This document shows positions 1 through 5,024 of a stretch of 5,024 nucleotides of DNA, one piece after another. Each line of letters opens with the position of its first letter. The stretch's first letter is position 1. The notes beneath the pieces were generated by a model, which had not been told where the DNA came from, made no database searches, and saw only the letters and a list, made by a program, of their open reading frames with translations. A program made the position numbers and the translations under genes. The DNA is taken from positions 1-5,024 of the forward strand of contig CALWFX010000085.1 of NCBI GenBank assembly GCA_944377765.1. Direction: 5' to 3'. The DNA is from an uncultured Clostridia bacterium. GTDB taxonomy: Bacteria > Bacillota > Clostridia > Christensenellales > UBA1242.

Positions 1-1157
1 AAAATATAGTTGGCATAATTTACATTAATTGTATTTTCATTTAAAATTTTAATTTCCATAATTGGCATATTTTCAACAGTTGCATTGATTTTATCGCCTA
101 CGATAGAAAAATCTATGTTTTCAAAAATATAATAGTTTGAAGTTGTATTATTAGAAGTTGATGCAAAAGTGCCATCAAAAAGCACAATTGTTGCTGTTAA
201 ATCTTCATTGATTTGTATAAAATTATTGGTTACATAAGGAGAATCATTGTAAAATAAAGAATCTTCATATATAACATTTGTTACTTTATATGAACCAACA
301 ATATCTTCAATTGTATATGGAACAAAAGATTCTGTTTCAACAATAATGCTGACATCCTTTGCTGGCATGATAAATGTGTAAGTATTTTCATTAAGTTTAT
401 TAAAATTTTGAATAGTATTATTTTCAGAGCGAACATCTTTAACAATATAATTTTGGGCAGGTTCAATGAAAATTGAAACAATTTCATTTTCCTTTGCATT
501 ATTTACACTGAAAGTAATATTTGCATTATTCGTTTGTGGGCTTTTAGTTATGCTATAAGTATATTCTATAAGTTGAAAGTCAGCACAAATTGTAACATTG
601 CTTTCTGGCATTATAAAGGAATATGTATTGTTTGCTTCTTTTGTTAGAGTAACATTATCAGAAAAAATGGAAGATAATTCATAATTATTGTTTGGACTTG
701 CCAAAATGGTAACTTTTTCACCCACCTTTGCCTTTGTTTTATCGGCAAAAATGACACCATTATCAGATGAAATTGTTTTAATATCATATTGTTCTTCACT
801 TTCCACTTCTTTAAGAGTAAAAGTTGCTTTAATTGTGATATTATGGTCTGGCATATTAAATAAATATTTATTTTCAGTTATTTTTTCAATTGCAACGCCA
901 GAAATTAAGATAGAGCCTAACTTATAATTTTCATTTGGAGTGGTTGTAATAATTATGCTTTCATCTTCATAGGCAGAAGTTTTATTGGTTGACAAACTGC
1001 CATTTTCACTTTTCTCAATATTAATTTCATATTTTGGCTGTTCTATGTAAACTGTTTTATCATCACAGCCAGAAAGTATTATTGCACAAGGTAAAATCAA
1101 AATTGCAAAAATTAATCCTAAAATTGCGATTTTAAGATTTTTCTTAGATTTTTCCAT
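1..1157 (-). CDS. Secreted lipoprotein with three InlB-B-like repeats (partial, 3' end missing)
   Basis: The reverse strand is open for 385 codons from an ATG at 1157 to the left edge, with no stop seen, so the C-terminus is missing. The N-terminus is a lipoprotein signal: a Lys-rich start (MEKSKKNLK), a hydrophobic stretch at residues 10-27 and the lipobox LSGC with Cys31, which predicts export and lipid anchoring on the outer face of the membrane. Three repeats follow at about residues 43-115, 124-196 and 199-277. Each ends in a strand of the form Y-x-F-x-M-P-x-x-x-[VI]-[TS]-I, and the Met-Pro lies at 102, 183 and 264. This resembles the divergent InlB B-repeat (Flg_new-type) domains of Firmicute surface proteins. 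Residues about 281-385 (GSYKVTNV, NEDLTATIVLFDGTF, GDKINATV) are beta-rich and may be lipocalin-like. The start is supported by AAGGAG seven bases upstream and a strong promoter. Ligand and role are unknown. Confidence 0.88.
   Translation of the reverse strand, partial: MEKSKKNLKIAILGLIFAILILPCAIILSGCDDKTVYIEQPKYEINIEKSENGSLSTNKTSAYEDESIIITTTPNENYKLGSILISGVAIEKITENKYLFNMPDHNITIKATFTLKEVESEEQYDIKTISSDNGVIFADKTKAKVGEKVTILASPNNNYELSSIFSDNVTLTKEANNTYSFIMPESNVTICADFQLIEYTYSITKSPQTNNANITFSVNNAKENEIVSIFIEPAQNYIVKDVRSENNTIQNFNKLNENTYTFIMPAKDVSIIVETESFVPYTIEDIVGSYKVTNVIYEDSLFYNDSPYVTNNFIQINEDLTATIVLFDGTFASTSNNTTSNYYIFENIDFSIVGDKINATVENMPIMEIKILNENTINVNYANYI
336..563 (-). repeat. InlB-B-like protein repeat 3, divergent (residues about 199-274)
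   Basis: Third and most divergent copy. It lacks the clear S-x-N-G turn of the first two but keeps AKENEIVSI, EPAQNYIV and TYTFIMPAKDVSIIVE. Met264-Pro265 again falls exactly 81 residues after the previous pair. Linker and repeat add up to a constant period although the sequences differ, which fits old tandem duplication. Confidence 0.65.
570..788 (-). repeat. InlB-B-like protein repeat 2 (residues about 124-196)
   Basis: Second copy: YDIKTISSDNGVIF, then AKVGEKVTILASPNNNYEL and TYSFIMPESNVTICADF, with Met183-Pro184 exactly 81 residues after the same pair in repeat 1. The V-G-E-K-V-T-I and P-N-N-N-Y-E-L segments are the best match to the InlB B-repeat consensus in this protein. Confidence 0.75.
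813..1031 (-). repeat. InlB-B-like protein repeat 1 (residues about 43-115)
   Basis: First copy of the coding repeat in the lipoprotein. It runs from YEINIEKSENGSLS through a middle P-N-E-N-Y-K-L motif to KYLFNMPDHNITIKATF, with Met102-Pro103. It is the closest of the three to the usual family pattern (aromatic, G, E, P, Y-x-L, F-x-MP-x-x-x-I-T-I-x-A-x-F). Confidence 0.75.
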
Positions 1158-1164
1158 TCCTTTT

Positions 1165-1170
1165 CTCCTT
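1165..1170 (-). promoter_or_regulatory. Ribosome binding site of the lipoprotein gene
   Basis: The reverse strand reads AAGGAG seven bases before the ATG at 1157. This fixes the start of the minus-strand gene. Confidence 0.85.
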
Positions 1171-1180
1171 CAACATATTT

Positions 1181-1209
1181 ATTATAACTTAAAATCTATA
1201 TAAAATCAA
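1181..1209 (-). promoter_or_regulatory. Sigma-A-type promoter of the lipoprotein gene
   Basis: On the reverse strand, TTGATT (-35, bases 1209-1204) and a perfect TATAAT (-10, bases 1186-1181) are separated by 17 bases. Transcription would begin near 1174, giving a leader of about 17 bases that just holds the ribosome binding site. No operator-like repeat is evident. Confidence 0.75.
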
Positions 1210-1257
1210 GATAATAATATAAATAACTAAATTTTGTTGATGGTCATATAAAAAAAT

Positions 1258-2106
1258 ATGTTTGATAAATTTGAAAAAATTGAAAATGTTAATTTAAAAG
1301 ACTATTGCACTTTCAAGATTGGTGGGAACGGCAAAGTTATTGTTTTTCCAAGAAATGTTTATGAATTAAAGAAAATTTGTAAGGAATGTGAAGAAAATAA
1401 TTTGCAGTTTTTTATTTTAGGCAATGGGAGTAATGTTTTATTTCCAGATTATTATTTTGATAAAGTTATATTAAGTCTTAAAAAGTTTGATAATATAAAA
1501 ATTATAAGAAAAAATGTTGTTTTTGTTGGTGCTGGTGTAAAACTTTTTGTGCTAAATAAGTTTTTGCTTGAAAATTCTTTGCAAGGTCTTGAATTTTCTT
1601 TTGGTATTCCCGCAAGTGTTGGTGGCTTTGTTTGCATGAATGGTGGAGCTTTTGGTGATGAAGTGGCAAATCATATTTTAAGAGTGAAAGTTTTAAGAGA
1701 TAATAAAATAATATGGTTAAAAAGAAAAGAAATTGATTTTTCATATCGCAATTCTAACATTGACGACATAATTTTGGGTGTGGAATTTAAACTGAAAAGC
1801 GAAGATAAAAAGTTGATAGCAGAAAAACAGCAACAGTATCTTTTAAAAAGGAAGGAAACTCAGCCCTATGATAAATTTTCTGCAGGGAGTGTGTTTAAAA
1901 GACAAAACAATTTAATTCCTGCAAAAGTGATTGATACTTTTGGGCTTAAAGGAGTTAAAATTGGAGATGCGGAAATTTCAAGAAAGCATGCAGGTTTTAT
2001 TGTGAATAATGGCAATGCAAAAGCCATGGATGTTTTAGCATTAATTAAATATATTAAGTTAAAAACAGGTATAAATTTTGAAGAAGAGATTATTATTTTG
2101 AAATAA
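1258..2106 (+). CDS. murB: UDP-N-acetylenolpyruvoylglucosamine reductase (MurB)
   Basis: MurB is a cytoplasmic FAD enzyme that uses NADPH to reduce UDP-GlcNAc-enolpyruvate to UDP-MurNAc, the second committed step of peptidoglycan synthesis. The family signatures run in order: TFKIGG (18-23), the FAD-binding ILGNGSNVLF (53-62), GLEFSFGIPASVGG followed by NGGAFGDEV (110-136), YRNS (163-166), SAGSVFK (208-214) with the likely proton-donor Ser211, and GLKGVKIGDAEISRKHAGF (229-247). GINFEEEI near the end holds the likely catalytic Glu277. At 282 residues it is at the short end of the family and fits type II MurB. An in-frame TAA lies at 1249-1251 and no other good start follows, so ATG 1258 is the best start, yet there is no AGGAG in front of it. 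The gene upstream is divergent; dtd follows with its own promoter. Confidence 0.96.
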   Translation: MFDKFEKIENVNLKDYCTFKIGGNGKVIVFPRNVYELKKICKECEENNLQFFILGNGSNVLFPDYYFDKVILSLKKFDNIKIIRKNVVFVGAGVKLFVLNKFLLENSLQGLEFSFGIPASVGGFVCMNGGAFGDEVANHILRVKVLRDNKIIWLKRKEIDFSYRNSNIDDIILGVEFKLKSEDKKLIAEKQQQYLLKRKETQPYDKFSAGSVFKRQNNLIPAKVIDTFGLKGVKIGDAEISRKHAGFIVNNGNAKAMDVLALIKYIKLKTGINFEEEIIILK

Positions 2107-2112
2107 ACTTAT

Positions 2113-2140
2113 TAAAACATTGTCAACTTGTGGTGTTTTA
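2113..2140. other. Inverted repeat around the dtd -35 element
   Basis: TAAAACA (2113-2119) and TGTTTTA (2134-2140) form a perfect 7-base inverted repeat with a 14-base spacer. G·U pairs could lengthen the stem to 10 with an 8-base loop. The spacer contains the TTGTCA -35 hexamer of the dtd promoter. No run of T follows directly, so it is a poor terminator; it could be an operator, or chance in AT-rich DNA. Confidence 0.35.
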
Positions 2141-2149
2141 TATTATAAT
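2120..2149 (+). promoter_or_regulatory. Sigma-A-type promoter in front of dtd
   Basis: TTGTCA (2120-2125, one mismatch to TTGACA) and a perfect TATAAT (2144-2149) are 18 bases apart. The predicted transcription start is near 2156, leaving a leader of about 17 bases before the dtd ATG at 2173. The -10 sits inside the 12-base palindrome ATATTATAATAT (2140-2151). Confidence 0.7.
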
Positions 2150-2162
2150 ATTTGCATGGGTT

Positions 2163-2167
2163 AGGAG
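2163..2167 (+). promoter_or_regulatory. Ribosome binding site that decides the dtd start
   Basis: AGGAG lies five bases before ATG 2173. The earlier in-frame ATG at 2152 has no such site and would precede the predicted transcription start, so 2173 is preferred. Confidence 0.85.
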
Positions 2168-2172
2168 AAAGT

Positions 2173-2616
2173 ATGAAAGCAGTTATTCAAGTTGTCAATA
2201 ATGCAACATTAAAGGTGGAAAATAAAGTTATTTCTCAAATTGGACAAGGTCTTGTGGTGTTCTTTTGCGTGGAAGAAAACGATAGGGAAGAACTTGTTGA
2301 TTATTTTGCGAAAAAAATATCGAATATGCGAATTTTTGTTGATGAAAATGGCAAAATGAATAAATCGGTAATTGATATTGGTGGGGAAATTTTGTTGGTT
2401 TCTCAATTCACTTTGGCAGGAGAAACAGAAAAAGGCAACAGACCATCATTTGTAAAAGCAGAAAATCCAGAAAGAGCAAATAGGCTTTATTTAAAACTTG
2501 GAGAAATTATTTTTAAGGAATATAAAGTGCCTGTCAAATATGGAGTTTTTGGTGCAGACATGAAAATTGCACAAGAGAACAGTGGTCCTGTTACCATTTT
2601 TATGGAAAAAAGATAA
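2173..2616 (+). CDS. dtd: D-aminoacyl-tRNA deacylase (Dtd)
   Basis: Dtd hydrolyses the ester bond of D-aminoacyl-tRNAs (and Gly-tRNA-Ala mischarging products), recycling tRNA and keeping D-amino acids out of proteins; it acts in the cytoplasm as a dimer. The protein is 147 residues, the usual family length. It starts MKAVIQVV like other Dtd proteins and carries the active-site SQFTL (77-81), KGNRPSF (87-93), GVFGADM (124-130) and the ENSGPVT segment (135-141) with the Gly138-Pro139 cis-proline motif used for chiral proofreading. All key motifs are intact. I place the start at 2173 rather than the in-frame ATG at 2152, because the later one matches the family N-terminus and has the ribosome site. 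It has its own promoter and stands between murB and the PHP gene. Confidence 0.96.
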   Translation: MKAVIQVVNNATLKVENKVISQIGQGLVVFFCVEENDREELVDYFAKKISNMRIFVDENGKMNKSVIDIGGEILLVSQFTLAGETEKGNRPSFVKAENPERANRLYLKLGEIIFKEYKVPVKYGVFGADMKIAQENSGPVTIFMEKR

Positions 2617-2627
2617 ATATTTTATAT

Positions 2628-2656
2628 AGAATACAATTTGGCTTGTATTTTCTTTT
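2628..2656 (+). terminator. Weak hairpin and T-run after dtd (possible terminator)
   Basis: AATACAA (2630-2636) pairs with TTGTATT (2643-2649) around a 6-base loop, with a G·U and an A·T pair possible below. TTTTCTTTT follows at 2648-2656. The stem has only one G·C pair, so termination would be weak. The right arm doubles as the putative -35 of the next gene. Confidence 0.3.
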
Positions 2657-2671
2657 GCAAAATGATAAAAT
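2643..2671 (+). promoter_or_regulatory. Extended -10 promoter in front of the PHP gene
   Basis: TTGTAT (2643-2648) and TAAAAT (2666-2671) are 17 bases apart, with TG at 2663-2664 one base before the -10 (TGn extension). Transcription would start near 2678, directly at the AAGGAG (2678-2683) that precedes ATG 2689. That leader is very short, which lowers confidence. Confidence 0.5.
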
Positions 2672-2688
2672 AAAAACAAGGAGTTTTT

Positions 2689-3453
2689 ATGGTTTTATTT
2701 GGTGATTATCACACTCACACAACCTATTCAAGACATAATCATGGTAAGGGAACAGTTCTTGAAAATGCCTCTGTTGCAGCAGATAAAGGGCTTAAACAAA
2801 TTGCCATAACTGACCATGGTTTCAACCATACTTTTTTTGGAATAAGAAGAAAGGATATTCCTCAACTTCAAGAAGATATATTGAATGCCAAAGAAGTTAC
2901 TGGAGTTGACATTTTGCTTGGCGTGGAAGCAAATCTCATATCACTTGAAGGGGATGTGGATGTAAAAGAAGAAGATTATGAGTTTTTGGATATTTTTTTG
3001 ATGGGTTATCACAGAATGGTTAACACATCTTCGTTTAAAGATAAAGTTTCTTTAAACTGGGCAAACGATATGGCTAAAATTTTTCACCCAAGCCAAGAAC
3101 TTATCAACAGAAACACAACTGCATTTTTAAAAGCGCTTGATAAGTATCCTATTGATGTTATCACACATTTAAACTATGGCTTTCAAACAGACACTTTGGC
3201 GGTTGCAAAAATGGCAAAGCAAAAAGGTGTTTATGTTGAACTTAATGGCAAAAGAATTAATTTCACAGATGACGAAGTTTTAACAATGGCAAGCGAAGGT
3301 GTTAAATTTATTGTAAATTCTGATGCACATTCTCCAGATAGAGTTGGGGAAGTAAACAATGGACTAAATTTAATTTACAGACTTAATATTCCACTCTCTC
3401 AAGTGGTAAATGTTGACAAATTACCAAAATTTAACAAAAAAAGAGGTTTTTAG
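2689..3453 (+). CDS. PHP-domain metallohydrolase, YcdX-like phosphatase
   Basis: The 254 residues form a single PHP domain, a fold of metal-dependent phosphoesterases. All nine ligand positions of the trinuclear zinc site known from E. coli YcdX can be matched: His8, His10 and His16 in GDYHTHTTYSRH, His43 in ITDHG, Glu80 in GVEAN, His108 in GYHR, His160 in THLN, and Asp212 and His214 in NSDAHSPDRVG. It is therefore likely an active phosphatase-type hydrolase rather than a histidinol phosphatase, though HisK-like activity is not excluded; the substrate is unknown. The length matches YcdX-type proteins (about 245-255). AAGGAG at 2678-2683, five bases before ATG, sets the start. PHP proteins of this type often lie between murB and whiA in Firmicutes, which matches its place here. 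Confidence 0.9.
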   Translation: MVLFGDYHTHTTYSRHNHGKGTVLENASVAADKGLKQIAITDHGFNHTFFGIRRKDIPQLQEDILNAKEVTGVDILLGVEANLISLEGDVDVKEEDYEFLDIFLMGYHRMVNTSSFKDKVSLNWANDMAKIFHPSQELINRNTTAFLKALDKYPIDVITHLNYGFQTDTLAVAKMAKQKGVYVELNGKRINFTDDEVLTMASEGVKFIVNSDAHSPDRVGEVNNGLNLIYRLNIPLSQVVNVDKLPKFNKKRGF

Positions 3454-3497
3454 GGCTGTTATGTCAACAATTTTAGTTTTAAAATTAAATTTGTTTA

Positions 3498-3502
3498 GGG
3501 AG
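3498..3502 (+). promoter_or_regulatory. Ribosome binding site of the membrane-protein gene
   Basis: GGGAG (part of AGGGAG starting at 3497) lies nine bases before ATG 3512. The 58-base gap after the PHP gene holds no convincing promoter that I can define. Confidence 0.65.
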
Positions 3503-3511
3503 ACATAAAAA

Positions 3512-4045
3512 ATGGATTTTACTTTTATTTTATCGTATATTATAACATACATTGTTTTAAACATTTTGTTTTTATGTATTGCATTAATAAATAAAAAGTA
3601 TACAGCAAAAATGACTCGAAATAATTTTATTATAAAATATCCTATCCTTTTGCCAATATTAATGTTTATTATATCATTAATCTTCACTGTTATAATTTTA
3701 TTTATGGCAACAATAGGATATAATGAAACGGCAAGTTGGTGGGTATTTGTAATTTTTAGTATTTTTGTTTTATTATCTTTAATTACTATGTATGCCACAT
3801 TAAGAATTAAGATTATTATTGTTGAGAATGATATAATTTATTTTCCAGCGTTTAGTAAAAAAAGGAATTTTACATTTGATGATATAACTTCTGTGAAATA
3901 TCATAAGCAGTCAGTAACATGTTATAATAAGAAAAAACGAATTTTTAATATAGATTTTATGTTATCAGGATATGAATTATTTTTATCTAGAATACAAAAT
4001 AAACCTATGTATGTAAAAGATAAAGACTTAAAGGATAAATATTAA
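3512..4045 (+). CDS. Unrecognised membrane protein, three TM helices and PH-like tail
   Basis: I do not recognise this 177-residue protein. Three hydrophobic helices are visible at about residues 4-26, 43-66 and 75-97; the loop between the first two (KKYTAKMTRNN) is basic, so it probably faces the cytoplasm. The soluble tail (about 98-163) has short beta strands: IKIIIVENDIIYFP, then KRNFTFDDITSVKYH, CYNKKKRIFNIDFML and GYELFLSRI. The pattern of exposed turn, F-x-x-I-x-x-V and a final GY-E-L-F helix resembles bacterial PH-like domains in small Firmicute membrane proteins; this is by eye only. A basic, Lys-rich C-terminus follows. It is more AT-rich than its neighbours in the rows I counted. 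Its stop codon overlaps the whiA ribosome site, so it is probably co-transcribed with whiA. Function is unknown. Confidence 0.82.
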   Translation: MDFTFILSYIITYIVLNILFLCIALINKKYTAKMTRNNFIIKYPILLPILMFIISLIFTVIILFMATIGYNETASWWVFVIFSIFVLLSLITMYATLRIKIIIVENDIIYFPAFSKKRNFTFDDITSVKYHKQSVTCYNKKKRIFNIDFMLSGYELFLSRIQNKPMYVKDKDLKDKY

Positions 4046-4049
4046 GGAG
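4044..4049 (+). promoter_or_regulatory. whiA ribosome binding site overlapping the upstream stop
   Basis: AAGGAG begins inside the TAA stop (4043-4045) of the membrane-protein gene and ends seven bases before the whiA ATG. Ribosomes ending the first gene would uncover or reuse this site, so translation of the two is likely coupled. Confidence 0.85.
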
Positions 4050-4056
4050 TGAGAAA

Positions 4057-5019
4057 ATGAGTTTTTCCAGACAATCTAAGATTGAAATTTTGAAGACTAA
4101 AATTGAAGATGACACTTCTGCTCTTTCTTTTTTGTCTGGGCTTTTTCATTCATGTGGGGAAGTTGGGAAAAATGGGTCGCACTATTTTGTTACCATTGTC
4201 AGCGATATTGAAGAACTTTTTCAATATGTCAAAGAGATTGTTAAAAGGCTGTATGGAAATAATATAGATGAAAAAATTTCTGAGAATTATTTAATCAATA
4301 AAAATACTTTTTATGAAATGACTTTTGATGTGGAAAATTTTCAACAATTACTTTTGGATGTGGGAGTTATTGATTTTTCAAATGGTATTTCTTTTGTTTT
4401 TGACTTAAACAAAAATCTTTTAATTGAAGACAATGCTTGCAGAAGTTTTATTAAAGGGGTATATATCGGTTGTTCCACTTCTTCAATTAAGTTTTCTGAA
4501 GGTGCACTTAAAAGTGAATCAACAGGCTATCATCTTGAATTTGTGTCAAAAAATCATAATTTTTTATTGGAATTTTCATCAATATTGGCAAATTATAATA
4601 TTATTGGCAAAATATTTGAAAGAAAGGGCGATTTTGTTTATTATTTAAAAGATGTTAATGCAATCATTGACATTTTGGCTTTGATTGGTGCAAATGAAAG
4701 TGTGCTTGCATTAAATAATGAACTTGTTACAAGAGAACTTAGAAACAAAGTAAATAGGCAAGTTAATTGCATTAATGCAAATATAAATAAAACTGTTGAA
4801 GCAAGTTTAAAACAAGTGGATGCCATTAACACAATAATTTCCACAATAGGACTTGAAAGTTTGTCGGAAGATTTGCAGGAAGTTGCCATGCTTAGACTTG
4901 CCAATCAAGAAGAAAGTCTTGATGAACTTTTAAAGTTATCCACAATTAAACTTACTCGCTCAGGGCTTAACCACAGATTTAGAAAATTAATTAAAATTGC
5001 AAAGGAGTTAGAAGAATGA
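4057..5019 (+). CDS. whiA: DNA-binding protein WhiA
   Basis: WhiA is a conserved Gram-positive protein made of a degenerate LAGLIDADG homing-endonuclease domain and a C-terminal helix-turn-helix. It controls sporulation genes in Streptomyces and affects cell division and chromosome segregation in Bacillus. The 320 residues start MSFSRQSKIEI like the family. The two LAGLIDADG-like helices are LSFLSGLFHSCGEV (23-36) and ACRSFIKGVYIGCS (127-140), followed by GYHLEFV (157-163). The middle NCINANINKT (237-246) matches the family's RxxNcdxaNixKt region. The HTH is at about 266-312: LESLSEDLQEVAMLRLANQ, then LTRSGLNHRFRKLIKIA. About six extra residues separate the second helix from YHLEF. The gene is complete, sits 11 bases after the membrane gene, and its stop overlaps the next start. 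Confidence 0.95.
   Translation: MSFSRQSKIEILKTKIEDDTSALSFLSGLFHSCGEVGKNGSHYFVTIVSDIEELFQYVKEIVKRLYGNNIDEKISENYLINKNTFYEMTFDVENFQQLLLDVGVIDFSNGISFVFDLNKNLLIEDNACRSFIKGVYIGCSTSSIKFSEGALKSESTGYHLEFVSKNHNFLLEFSSILANYNIIGKIFERKGDFVYYLKDVNAIIDILALIGANESVLALNNELVTRELRNKVNRQVNCINANINKTVEASLKQVDAINTIISTIGLESLSEDLQEVAMLRLANQEESLDELLKLSTIKLTRSGLNHRFRKLIKIAKELEE
5002..5007 (+). promoter_or_regulatory. Ribosome binding site inside the end of whiA
   Basis: AAGGAG within the last codons of whiA lies eight bases before the ATG at 5016, a normal spacing. It supports a further gene starting there. Confidence 0.7.
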
Positions 5020-5024
5020 AAGAT
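5016..5024 (+). CDS. Start of a downstream gene (first three codons)
   Basis: ATG AAA GAT begins within an ATGA overlap with the whiA stop (5017-5019) and has AAGGAG upstream, so a new coding region probably starts here and is translationally coupled to whiA. Only Met-Lys-Asp is visible. An HPr-like protein gene or dnaE often follows whiA in Firmicutes, but nothing here identifies it. Confidence 0.6.

Noticed and set aside
281..499. 72-residue reverse-strand open frame
   Set aside because: It lies in another frame of the lipoprotein gene on the same strand, has a low-complexity Leu/Ile/Lys composition and no ribosome site.
688..927. 79-residue plus-strand open frame opposite the lipoprotein gene
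   Set aside because: It is antisense to the repeat region, which has a continuous frame with a signal peptide, repeats and a promoter; no ribosome site or recognisable motif supports the plus-strand frame.
1190..1230. Possible murB promoter with TATAAA at 1218-1223
   Set aside because: No -35-like hexamer stands at 16-18 bases; in DNA this AT-rich such -10 matches arise often, so I did not annotate it.
3427..3492. AAATTTAA and TTAAATTT arms around the end of the PHP gene
   Set aside because: The arms are purely A/T with a loop of about 50 bases, so a stable terminator is unlikely and chance is the simplest explanation.
3421..3798. 125-residue reverse-strand open frame across the PHP end and the membrane gene
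   Set aside because: It overlaps two plus-strand genes with ribosome sites, is biased in Ile/Lys/Asn as expected of AT-rich antisense frames, and has no good ribosome site.
4424..4648. Second plus-strand frame inside whiA, and the reverse frame at 4641-4904
   Set aside because: Both lie wholly within the well-conserved WhiA coding region and have no initiation signals or family features.

Overview
The window is low-G+C, tightly packed bacterial DNA. It has AAGGAG-type ribosome binding sites, sigma-A-like promoters and genes of the Firmicutes murB–PHP–whiA neighbourhood. WhiA and this gene order point to a Gram-positive, Clostridia-like Firmicute. The lipoprotein with InlB-B-like repeats suggests an uncultured gut clostridial lineage, but that is inference and the sequence alone does not fix the taxon.

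Layout. Positions 1-1157 hold the 5' part of a minus-strand gene for a secreted lipoprotein: lipobox cysteine at residue 31, three repeats whose conserved Met-Pro recurs exactly every 81 residues, then a beta-rich domain that may be lipocalin-like. The gene runs off the left edge. A 100-base divergent spacer carries a very good promoter for it. To the right, all genes are on the plus strand: murB (1258-2106, peptidoglycan precursor synthesis), dtd (2173-2616, D-aminoacyl-tRNA deacylase), a YcdX-like PHP metallohydrolase (2689-3453), an unrecognised membrane protein with a PH-like tail (3512-4045), whiA (4057-5019) and the first three codons of a further gene (5016 onward).

How they fit together. 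MurB makes UDP-MurNAc for the cell wall, WhiA is a conserved DNA-binding protein linked to division and growth control, and Dtd removes D-amino acids wrongly loaded on tRNA. The link of the PHP enzyme and the membrane protein to these roles is unknown. Promoter-like sequences lie in front of dtd and the PHP gene, so this is probably not one simple operon. The membrane gene, whiA and the next gene look translationally coupled: the whiA ribosome site starts in the preceding stop codon, and the next start overlaps the whiA stop as ATGA. In many Firmicutes rapZ and yvcK sit just before whiA; here they are absent from that place, and the AT-richer membrane gene stands there instead.

I see no RNA gene, CRISPR array, insertion sequence or complete novel system. 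The points most worth a second look are the repeat lipoprotein, the membrane gene in the rapZ–yvcK position, the murB start without a ribosome binding site, and an apparent insertion in WhiA.
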